42,196 bases of DNA from Puniceicoccales bacterium. GTDB taxonomy: Bacteria > Verrucomicrobiota > Verrucomicrobiia > Opitutales > JAIRKQ01. The notes under the pieces were generated by a model, which was not told where the DNA came from, searched no databases, and was given only the letters and a program-made list of their open reading frames with translations. Where the stretch lies: the NCBI GenBank assembly GCA_031266345.1, contig JAISBD010000020.1, positions 1 to 42,196 of the forward strand, read 5' to 3'. Position numbers and translations under genes: made by a program. Below, piece after piece: positions 35,682-42,196 of this stretch; positions within the stretch are counted from its first letter, which is position 1; each line of letters opens with the position of its first letter.

Positions 35682-36020
35682 AGTCGACGCCGATCTCGAC
35701 CTTGCATTGGTACTAAGTTTTGGATTTAGCGGCCACCGCACATGTGCGTTTCGCGGGACTTGCTATTGGGGGCAAGTCATTGATTGTCAAAAATTTCTCA
35801 CCAATGCTTCCCTTTCACATAGCAATGAGCTCGGGCTGGGCACTGCCACTTCGGCGAATATTCCGCAATTAATAGGCCTTCCTTTGCCAATGCTTTTCGC
35901 ATATCCGTCGCACTATTCCCCTGAAAATTTCCAGTTCGACCAAAATTTGGCGTAACATAATTCCGTTACGAGGTTACATTAAGTCGCTCCCTACCACTTA
36001 ATTAGAAAGCACGGGACAGC
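35682..36020 (+). pseudogene. Intergenic stretch with a ketosynthase-like C-terminal relic
   Basis: About 340 nt between genes. In one plus-strand frame (35680-35760) it reads VDADLDLALVLSFGFSGH, which resembles the glycine-rich C-terminal motif of FabF/FabB (INVAISDNLGFGGQN in this window's FabF). The rest of that frame, open to 35955, is not like the family. It may be a decayed fragment or a chance match. A small hairpin CGTAAC/GTTACG lies at 35951-35970. Confidence 0.3.
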
Positions 36021-36626
36021 TCATCCCCGGTATGAATCAGTGCCAAAAATTTGCATGGTAGTAAATTTATCGCCATCGTCATCTGCTACGCAAAAGACAG
36101 CATTCCTAAGCTCTTCCTGTTCACCCCTCGACATTTTCCCAATGATATCCCCCATTAACCTTTCCCTTTGCTCTGAAAAATATAAAGTATGCCCCACGGG
36201 ATAGTATTTACTGTTGCCCCCATATAGCAAAACCTCCTTAACAATACCCGTTTGGCCCTTGGCAACTAGGGCTGCGAGAACGTCGACCACCGTTTGCCTC
36301 CCCTCAATGGAAAGCACTGCTTTTTGGCATAGAATCGGCTTTATATCACTCTCCCCCCCGCTCTTAGCAAGTAAAAGCACGTTAGCCACTTTCCTAACAT
36401 CGTGCGCATCCAGAGAATTAGGGGGAATATTCGATGGCTTGTTTGCTAAAAAACTAGAATATCCCTTAAGTGATTCCACCACCTGCTCTACGGGAAGACC
36501 TGTGGGAGAAGTTCGGGCCTCATATACAGCCATCCATGTGGCTGCCGCAAGTTCCCTACCTGCCTCAGTACAATGCTTTCCCACAATAAAACTGGAACCG
36601 CAACATTCATTAAATATGTTAGACAT
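36021..36626 (-). CDS. Hypothetical protein, 201 aa
   Basis: I do not recognise it. The start is supported by a strong TAGGAGGG about 6 nt before the ATG, the best ribosome site in this region. The protein is soluble, mostly helical, with Cys8-Cys9 near the start. No signal peptide or membrane segment is seen. It is probably downstream of the 671-aa gene on the same strand (80 nt), but has its own TTGACA at 36661-36666 and an inverted repeat TTTTAATGTTAAAA at 36646-36659. Confidence 0.75.
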   Translation of the reverse strand: MSNIFNECCGSSFIVGKHCTEAGRELAAATWMAVYEARTSPTGLPVEQVVESLKGYSSFLANKPSNIPPNSLDAHDVRKVANVLLLAKSGGESDIKPILCQKAVLSIEGRQTVVDVLAALVAKGQTGIVKEVLLYGGNSKYYPVGHTLYFSEQRERLMGDIIGKMSRGEQEELRNAVFCVADDDGDKFTTMQIFGTDSYRG

Positions 36627-36706
36627 ATGTACCCTCCTAAAAAGCTTTTAATGTTAAAATTGTCAATCACAATGTTCTTTACCCATTCCCCACCTATCCC
36701 CGGTGG

Positions 36707-38722
36707 CTAGGTTTGAAAGATTGAATCTATTTTTTCATCAATTTTTGCGTATAACGGGACGAGTTCCGTAGAATTTTCCGATGAGGGAAAAAAGCTTTCA
36801 GGATTTTCCTGGAAAGCCTTCATTAAAGAACTATATACCTCGACATCCGCCCTCATCTCCGGCGGGTCATTCAGCAAAGTCAAGGCTGAACAATATAGGC
36901 CACATAGTACTTCAGCAGCTGTGTGGTATTGTCCGGACTGCATGTATACGGCAATGGACAAAAACAAGCTCTTAAACTCGTCGCTTAATTGCAACTTTTT
37001 TTCAACAAATTGCTTCAACGAACTCAGTGCTCCTTTTGTTTTATCCGCACTTAGGGTGTGTAAGGCTGAAATAATATCTATGGTAGTGCCGGATACACTG
37101 CAAAGGGTTCTCAGTTTATTGTCTTTTATGGCGGAAGCTAAATTTGGTTTGCTTGCATATGAATCGCCACCGGAGGGGGATAGTAAATCTTTCACCGTTT
37201 CAAAAGTAGACTTACCTTCCGGACCAGTTTTCGTGCTCACTTTAGGAAGTTTTGAGTCCAGTATGCTCCTTTGCATTGATTGCGTTACACTTTCATCCAA
37301 TCCCTCTAGTTTAGCCTTTAAGGCCTGCTTTTTGCTTGGTTCCACTGCATCTTCTGGTCTACTTACATAGTTTTGTGCACCAAGAAGGTTTTTTAGATAG
37401 CCGAGGGGGTTATTTATTATATCCACCCTCGTTGAAGGCAACATGTATCCATTGGCAAATTGTCCCGGTCTAATTGTGTGGGCAAAGGCGTGATTTCCTG
37501 CCATGCCACTAAAAAAGCTTCGCAAGCTATCCTGCTTACCCAAAGTTTCCCAGACGAGATCGTCGACATCGCCAACGCAGGATGCTACAAAACTAGGTTT
37601 TGTTTTGTCTCGAGCGGCAAGATTTCCTGTGACATTTGCAGCTACAGTTCTACCGCGCATGCCTCCGCAAACTTTATCTTCATTCCCCGTAGCAATTTCT
37701 CTTGACGCTTTCAATTCGCTACTTACCAGCGACTCTATCGCCCTTTTGTCTTCCTCATTAAAGGATGCGGGTAGAGCTGCCACAATCGCTCTGGCAAGAT
37801 TTTCGTCAAATCCCCTCATTGGAAATTCATAAAAGTACTCGTTTTCCATTAATTTGTTCACAGTCTCAGACTGTTCTTCCACCTTTAGCGACGAATTTGG
37901 TTCCGCTTTTAGTGCTTCCAAAATAGCCGCTGCGTCCGATTGGGATGATGCTAAGCTAACAATTCCTGGAATAAAATCACCCATCCCTGCCAGAAACTGA
38001 ACAGTTCGAAATTCCTGTGCCCTAGCGGAAACTAACCCTTCAGGTCCATTAAAAGAGGTTGCCTTGTTTAAAAGATTATTCAGCTCTTTCAATTCTGTTT
38101 TTAGTAACTCGGCGAGCCTATTTAGTTCCAGGGGAGGTGTATTTTTCAATGCGGCGCTTAAACTATCATTTGCTCTTTTTACAGCATTTTCATCCGCATC
38201 TTCGGAATACAGGCTACCAATGGTGGCACCGGGAACATATCTGCCACATAGGGCATGCACTTTTTCAATTATACCTTTGGTTAGAGCTATTGGGGGTGTC
38301 GAAGTTAAACATTTTTCAATGGCAGCCCCCATGGCAACCATGCAATTTTTAAGTTTCTCGTAAGGATTTGGAACTAACTCCATAATAGCAGGGTTTTGAA
38401 CGGCGACAGCGCTATTTGCCAATGCACAGGCAATGTGGGCATCATTGTGGGCACACTGCTTCGTTTGCTCTAGGGATAATTCCACTTTGCCAGTGCCCAC
38501 GTGACCAGTAGAACTTTCTCTAGCAACGGATGGGGGACTTCCAGGACTCACTTCACGGCTGCCAAGTTGACTATTAGGCGCTACTTCACCAAAGTAATAA
38601 TTCCTTGGGAAATCGATTGATGTATAATCTACCCCCTCTAACAGACGCCCTCCCACAGGGACACCTAAAATTTCCTCCGTAGAAACCTTACTTGAAGATG
38701 AAGCACTGAGATCAACTGCCAT
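36707..38722 (-). CDS. Large hypothetical protein, 671 aa
   Basis: I do not recognise it. The first 90 residues are Ser/Gly/Pro-rich and low in complexity, without a signal peptide, as in many type III-secreted or surface-exposed proteins. The rest is mainly helical with several Cys, and a Gly/Arg patch near CGGMRGRTVAANVTG. No domain or repeat is seen. There is no Shine-Dalgarno before the ATG at 38722. The upstream DNA has the direct repeat AAAATTTTCTTTA twice and TTTTACATAAAG. It is followed by the 201-aa orphan on the same strand. Confidence 0.75.
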   Translation of the reverse strand: MAVDLSASSSSKVSTEEILGVPVGGRLLEGVDYTSIDFPRNYYFGEVAPNSQLGSREVSPGSPPSVARESSTGHVGTGKVELSLEQTKQCAHNDAHIACALANSAVAVQNPAIMELVPNPYEKLKNCMVAMGAAIEKCLTSTPPIALTKGIIEKVHALCGRYVPGATIGSLYSEDADENAVKRANDSLSAALKNTPPLELNRLAELLKTELKELNNLLNKATSFNGPEGLVSARAQEFRTVQFLAGMGDFIPGIVSLASSQSDAAAILEALKAEPNSSLKVEEQSETVNKLMENEYFYEFPMRGFDENLARAIVAALPASFNEEDKRAIESLVSSELKASREIATGNEDKVCGGMRGRTVAANVTGNLAARDKTKPSFVASCVGDVDDLVWETLGKQDSLRSFFSGMAGNHAFAHTIRPGQFANGYMLPSTRVDIINNPLGYLKNLLGAQNYVSRPEDAVEPSKKQALKAKLEGLDESVTQSMQRSILDSKLPKVSTKTGPEGKSTFETVKDLLSPSGGDSYASKPNLASAIKDNKLRTLCSVSGTTIDIISALHTLSADKTKGALSSLKQFVEKKLQLSDEFKSLFLSIAVYMQSGQYHTAAEVLCGLYCSALTLLNDPPEMRADVEVYSSLMKAFQENPESFFPSSENSTELVPLYAKIDEKIDSIFQT

Positions 38723-38871
38723 AATGGGAGATATTTTACATAAAGAAAATTTTTTTTAAAGAAAATTTTTCTTAAATTTATCCAGGCCATCACCGGGAAA
38801 AGGGATAGCGAAAAAATAGGGCAATAGTGCCCCATTGGGCCCCATAGATTTGTATTGCAAGTATCGGAGAT

Positions 38872-39717
38872 GTGACCACAAGTTATGTGGCAGTGGCTAT
38901 TAATTTTGAAGTTCTTGGGAGCAGCAGCAGGGGAAACTGCTATTTAATGAGAACGCCAGAGGCAAACGCCATTATTGATGCCGGGTTTTCGGGAAAAATA
39001 ATCACCCGCCTACTTGAGCAGCGCGGCCTTTCCGTTAGCGATATTCACGCGACCTTCATCACCCATGAACACAATGACCATTGCAGTGGGCTTAAGGGAT
39101 TGAGTAAGTCGAAGCATATAGCTTTTTTTGCAAATAAAAAAACAGCGGAAGCCATAAATGTCAAACTGGACAGAGATGTTGGCTGGACTTTTTTTGAAAA
39201 CGAGTGCCAATTTTACTTTAGAGATCTGGAGATCACTGCTTTTTCGCTGCCACATGATGCCGCTGATCCCGTTGGCTACGTTTTTTCCTTAAAGAATTGC
39301 CGCGAACCGGCCCAGGGAAAAATATGCATCATGACGGACCTGGGTTACGTGCCCCAGGGATTGACGCAATATACGAGCGATGTTGATTGCTTGGTCATAG
39401 AGGCAAACCACGATTTGCAGCTGTTGGAATTCGACCCAAAGCGGCCAGGCTACATAAAGGACCGCATTCGGGGTAGATATGGCCATCTTTCCAATGAGGC
39501 CGCCCTCTCATTCGTTTCAAAAAATTATTCACCGAGGTGGAAGAAAATCATTTTTGTTCACCTGAGCAGCGATTGCAACAAGCCCGAGATCATACGCAAA
39601 ATGCTGCAAAAGTACAATTTTCCAGACAATTTGACCTTCGAGGTGGCGGATTCTCCCGTCACTGAGTCCTATCAATGTCAAAATTCGACGCCGATGGCAG
39701 CCCCGACTGGGGCGTGA
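38872..39717 (+). CDS. MBL-fold hydrolase, YycJ/WalJ-like, 281 aa
   Basis: This is a metallo-beta-lactamase-fold protein. The zinc motif THEHNDHCSG gives His65, His67, Asp69 and His70; further ligands are likely in LPHDAADPVGY and in MTDLGYVPQ. The N-terminal FEVLGSSSRGNCYLM is typical of the YycJ/WalJ group, cytoplasmic nucleases or phosphodiesterases of debated role. The start is uncertain: the GTG at 38872 has GGAG only 2 nt before it, and GTG codons at 38887 and 38893 are alternatives. The 3' end overlaps the convergent exonuclease gene by 40 nt. Confidence 0.88.
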   Translation: MTTSYVAVAINFEVLGSSSRGNCYLMRTPEANAIIDAGFSGKIITRLLEQRGLSVSDIHATFITHEHNDHCSGLKGLSKSKHIAFFANKKTAEAINVKLDRDVGWTFFENECQFYFRDLEITAFSLPHDAADPVGYVFSLKNCREPAQGKICIMTDLGYVPQGLTQYTSDVDCLVIEANHDLQLLEFDPKRPGYIKDRIRGRYGHLSNEAALSFVSKNYSPRWKKIIFVHLSSDCNKPEIIRKMLQKYNFPDNLTFEVADSPVTESYQCQNSTPMAAPTGA

Positions 39718-40451
39718 TCCGAGCCACACACATCGCCATATATCTTTGCTTCGCAAATAGTTGGCTCCAATGTTTTGCTAACTAGCACATAGTCTATGCG
39801 CCAACCAATATTCCTTTCGCGCGCATTTGCCCGATACGACCACCAACTATATTGCCCCCTGCCATGTGGGTGTTGGTGGCGAAACGTGTCGATGAATCCA
39901 CCGGCGAGGATATTCGAAAATCCCCGTCGCTCCTCATCCGTAAATCCGGCACTGAAATGGTTTTGTGCAGGATTGGCGAGATCTATTTCCCGGTGGGCAA
40001 CGTTAAAATCTCCGCATATGATTGTTGGTTTGACCTTCGCTAGCCCACAAGTAAACGCGGCAAACTCCACGTCCCACATCTGGGAGCGAAATGGTAAGCG
40101 TGCCAATTCTGCACCGGAATTTGGTACATAGGTGTTCACTAAAAAAAATTGGTCGTATTCCAACAAAATTACCCTGCCCTCGTGGCGACTAGTAATCGAT
40201 TCAATTTCAGCCTGTGTTGAGCGAGATAGCGGCTCATGCTTTGTGAAGATTGCCGTTCCCGAATAGCCGGGACGGTCGGCTGAATTAAAGATCTTTGCGT
40301 ATCCAGGCAGGATAATTTCTGGGATTTGGTTCGCGGCCACCTTAATTTCTTGCAAACAAATTATATCCGGATTCAACTGCCTGATTACGCCTACCAAGCC
40401 TTTGGAGAGGATAGAGCGCAAACCATTCACATTCCAAGAAATGACGTTCAT
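39678..40451 (-). CDS. xth: Exonuclease III / AP endonuclease, 257 aa
   Basis: This enzyme cuts at abasic sites and removes 3' ends in base-excision repair. Family motifs are clear: Asn7 in SWNVNGLR, Glu35 in CLQEIK, Tyr108 in NTYVPNSG, Asp148 and Asn150 in ICGDFNVAH, and Asp245-His246 in GSDHAP. The length is typical. ExoA and XthA are alternative symbols. It is convergent with the MBL-fold gene; the last 40 nt of the two coding sequences overlap in antisense. No clear Shine-Dalgarno precedes the ATG. Confidence 0.95.
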   Translation of the reverse strand: MNVISWNVNGLRSILSKGLVGVIRQLNPDIICLQEIKVAANQIPEIILPGYAKIFNSADRPGYSGTAIFTKHEPLSRSTQAEIESITSRHEGRVILLEYDQFFLVNTYVPNSGAELARLPFRSQMWDVEFAAFTCGLAKVKPTIICGDFNVAHREIDLANPAQNHFSAGFTDEERRGFSNILAGGFIDTFRHQHPHGRGQYSWWSYRANARERNIGWRIDYVLVSKTLEPTICEAKIYGDVCGSDHAPVGAAIGVEF

Positions 40452-40763
40452 GGGTAAACAATCGCCATTTTAAGAAAATGTTCAACAAAATCTTCTCACC
40501 CCTGCGGCTCCACATTCTAAGGATTCTTTCTCCCCGCTGCTCTGCTTAAACGATCGCCTAGCCATGCAATGGGATCAGCTTTTCCATGGATTCTAGCCTT
40601 GAAGATAATTTTTATGCGTGCAATTATGTAAAAAATTGGCCATCGCACTTTGCGGATTGAACTTTCAAAGAATTACAACGGCGTTCACCCCATTAAAAGG
40701 CAATTTTGTCGACAATTTTGCTATTGACAATAACTTCCCCATAAACACTTATAGCGATTGGTT
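40452..40763. other. Non-coding region before the tRNA cluster
   Basis: About 310 nt with no convincing gene; only very short open frames occur. It contains the upstream region of the exonuclease gene on one side and the tRNA promoter (TTGACA at 40724-40729) on the other. An inverted repeat CATTTT/AAAATG lies near 40473. Confidence 0.5.
40724..40753 (+). promoter_or_regulatory. Promoter of the tRNA cluster
   Basis: A consensus -35 element TTGACA lies at 40724-40729. A 17- to 18-nt spacer leads to ACTTATA at 40747-40753, a modest -10. The first tRNA begins at 40764, so the leader is short. This promoter could drive the first tRNA; the repeats downstream carry different upstream DNA. Confidence 0.55.
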
Positions 40764-40839
40764 GCGAGCGTAGCTCAGTTGGCAGAGCACCACCTTGCCA
40801 AGGTGGACGTCGAGGGTTCAAATCCCTTCGCTCGCTCCA
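40764..40839 (+). tRNA. tRNA-Gly (GCC)
   Basis: A full cloverleaf fits: acceptor GCGAGCG/CGCTCGC, D arm GCTC/GAGC, anticodon stem CCACC/GGTGG with loop TTGCCAA (anticodon GCC), T loop TTCAAAT and encoded CCA. This is the only copy in the array with a canonical T54 and full stems, so it is probably the functional gene. Confidence 0.95.
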
Positions 40840-40876
40840 GTTTCCAATCCGCCAAAACACAGAGTTTCCAGGGAAT

Positions 40877-40918
40877 CCAAGGTGGACGTCGAGGGCTCAA
40901 ATCCCTTCGCTCGCTCCA
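40877..40918 (+). pseudogene. 3' fragment of tRNA-Gly
   Basis: Only the part from the anticodon loop (CCAAGGTGG) through CCA is present. The 5' half is missing; the join is to spacer DNA (GGGAAT). The T loop reads CTCAAAT. It begins 79 nt after the same point in the intact tRNA and marks the first breakpoint of the repeat array. Confidence 0.85.
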
Positions 40919-41170
40919 GTTTCCAGTCCACCAAAACACAGAGCTCCCAGGGAATCTGGGAAAGCGAAAGTTAACTGGTTAGGGAAGTTTCGCTGCTCCA
41001 TTTTTGTCTCAAAATTCATTTCGGAAGAAAAAATTAAAGCAAAGGAAGAAAAAGCGAATTGGGGGGACCTAAAGTAAAAAAATCTATGGCCAGAAAATTT
41101 TTTGAAATCTTTCCCTTTTTTCTTTTATTTTTGATTTTCCTATTTAGGTTGAAACTGTCATTAATTTAGC

Positions 41171-41246
41171 GGCGAGATAGCTCAGTTGGTAGAGCACCAT
41201 CTTGCCAAGGTGGACGTCGAGGGCTCAAATCCTTTCGCTCGCTCCA
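41171..41246 (+). pseudogene. Chimeric tRNA (Phe 5' half, Gly 3' half), copy 1
   Basis: The first 25 nt (GGCGAGATAGCTCAGTTGG...) equal tRNA-Phe at 42049, while the anticodon arm (loop TTGCCAA, GCC) and the 3' half are tRNA-Gly. The acceptor ends GGCGAGA and CGCTCGC do not pair in register; a shift by one gives about five pairs. The T loop is CTCAAAT and T stem has extra G-T pairs. It is probably not a normal tRNA. Confidence 0.85.
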
Positions 41247-41497
41247 GTTTCCAGTCCGCCAAAACACAAAGCTCCCAGGGAATCTGGGGAAGCAAAAGTT
41301 AAGTGTTAGGGAAATTTCGCTGCTCCGTTTTTACCCCAAGATCCATTTCGGGAGAAAAAATCAAAACAAAGGAAGAAAAAGTGAATTGGGGGGACCTAAA
41401 GTAAAAAAATCTATGGCCAGAAAATTTTTTGAAATCTTCCCCTTTTTTCTTTTATTTTTTATTTTCCTATTTAGGTTGAGACTGTCACTAATTTAGC

Positions 41498-41573
<76 letters not shown>

Positions 41574-41721
41574 GTTTCCAATCCGCCAAAACACAAAGCT
41601 CCCAGGAAACTTGGGGAAGCAAAAGTTAACTGATTAGGGAAGTTTCGCTGCTCCGTTTTTACCCCAAGATCCATTTCGGGAGAAAAAATCAAAACAAAGG
41701 AAGAAAAAGTGGCAACTGGTT

Positions 41722-41797
41722 GCGAGCGTAGCTCAATTGGCAGAGCACCACCTTGCCAAGGTGGACGTCGAGGGCTCAAGTCCTTTCGCTCGCTCCA
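41722..41797 (+). tRNA. Second tRNA-Gly (GCC), diverged
   Basis: The acceptor GCGAGCG/CGCTCGC and anticodon arm are intact and CCA is encoded. The D loop has AATTGG for AGTTGG, the T loop is CTCAAGT (C in place of T54) and the T stem has two G-T pairs and a CCTTT strand. It could still fold, but loss of T54 makes full function doubtful. The upstream bases ACTGGTTGCGAGCG match the first tRNA-Gly. Confidence 0.7.
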
Positions 41798-42048
41798 GTT
41801 CCCAATCCGCCAAAACACAGAGCTCCCAGGGAATTTGGGGAAGCGAGGATTAACTATTAGGGAAGTTTCGCTGCTCCATTTTTGCCCCCGAATCCATTTC
41901 GGAAGAAAAAATTAAAGCAAAGGAAGAAAAAGTGAATTGGGGGGACCTAAAGTAAAAAAATCTATAGCCAGAAAATTTTTTGAAATCTTTCCCTTTTTTC
42001 TTTTATTTTTGATTTTCCTATTTAGGTTAAAACTGTCATTAATTTAGC

Positions 42049-42124
<76 letters not shown>

Positions 42125-42173
42125 GCCATTTTAAGGCATTTGTAGGGAATTCGTGAAATTTAGCAAAAATTTA

Positions 42174-42194
42174 CTGTACTAGTCCTGTACTAGT
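42174..42194 (+). repeat. Short direct repeat after tRNA-Phe
   Basis: CTGTACTAGT occurs at 42174-42183 and again at 42185-42194. It lies 50 nt after a tRNA 3' end, a common integration site. The window ends here, so its extent is unknown. Confidence 0.5.
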
Positions 42195-42196
42195 TT

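Noticed and set aside
40758-40982. Open frame of 74 codons across the first tRNA-Gly
   Set aside because: It is a translation of the tRNA gene and its repeat; such frames are common artefacts.

Overview
The window runs from the 3' end of an rRNA operon to a rearranged tRNA cluster. It looks like a Gram-negative bacterium: there is an AsmA/TamB-like envelope protein, an inner-membrane-anchored SurA-N-type chaperone and a prepilin peptidase. The genome is compact, with several 4-nt ATGA overlaps and short leaders. From the general look of the proteins (FabF, a long-form L33, the AsmA-like protein, the phage genes) I lean towards the PVC group, most likely Verrucomicrobiota (Opitutae-like) and perhaps host-associated. 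That is a judgement from memory; no database was searched.

Layout. 1-792: 3' end of 23S rRNA, an unusually long spacer of about 400 nt, 5S rRNA and a terminator. 867-1790: an orphan gene. 2089-4459: a fatty-acid synthesis cluster fabG-acpP-fabF. 4531-7971 (-): a 1146-residue protein with twelve degenerate 41/45-residue repeats. 8183-15898 (+): a YqhD-type alcohol dehydrogenase, transketolase, an AsmA/TamB-like protein, ribosomal protein L33 (56 codons) and a SufS cysteine desulfurase. 15940-16710 (-): an orphan. 16935-17393: nusB, convergent with a minus-strand pair (SurA-N protein then dapA). 20007-22456: a SulP anion transporter overlapping a prepilin peptidase.

22461-34361 (-) is a closed block of fifteen phage structural genes: two small genes, terminase, portal, protease, decoration-like protein, capsid, connectors, tail fibre, fibre chaperone and hub-like proteins. 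All frames are open and tightly packed. I see no integrase, transposase, repressor, lysis, tape-measure or sheath gene. Both edges lie inside the window, so it is either a stripped prophage or a domesticated particle similar to a gene transfer agent.

34833-38722 holds three more orphan genes and a stretch that resembles the C-terminal end of a ketoacyl synthase. 38872-40451 holds a WalJ/YycJ-type metallo-hydrolase and exonuclease III, overlapping tail to tail by 40 nt.

40764-42124 is a tRNA region built from tandem copies of a roughly 327-nt unit. It contains one canonical tRNA-Gly(GCC), a 3' tRNA fragment, two chimeras with a tRNA-Phe 5' half and a tRNA-Gly 3' half, a second diverged tRNA-Gly and an intact tRNA-Phe(GAA).

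The most noteworthy signals are the minimal capsid block, the chimeric tRNA array, the 41/45-residue repeat protein, and an A/T-rich inverted repeat of the form TTTTA-N(2-5)-TAAA found upstream of all six orphan genes.
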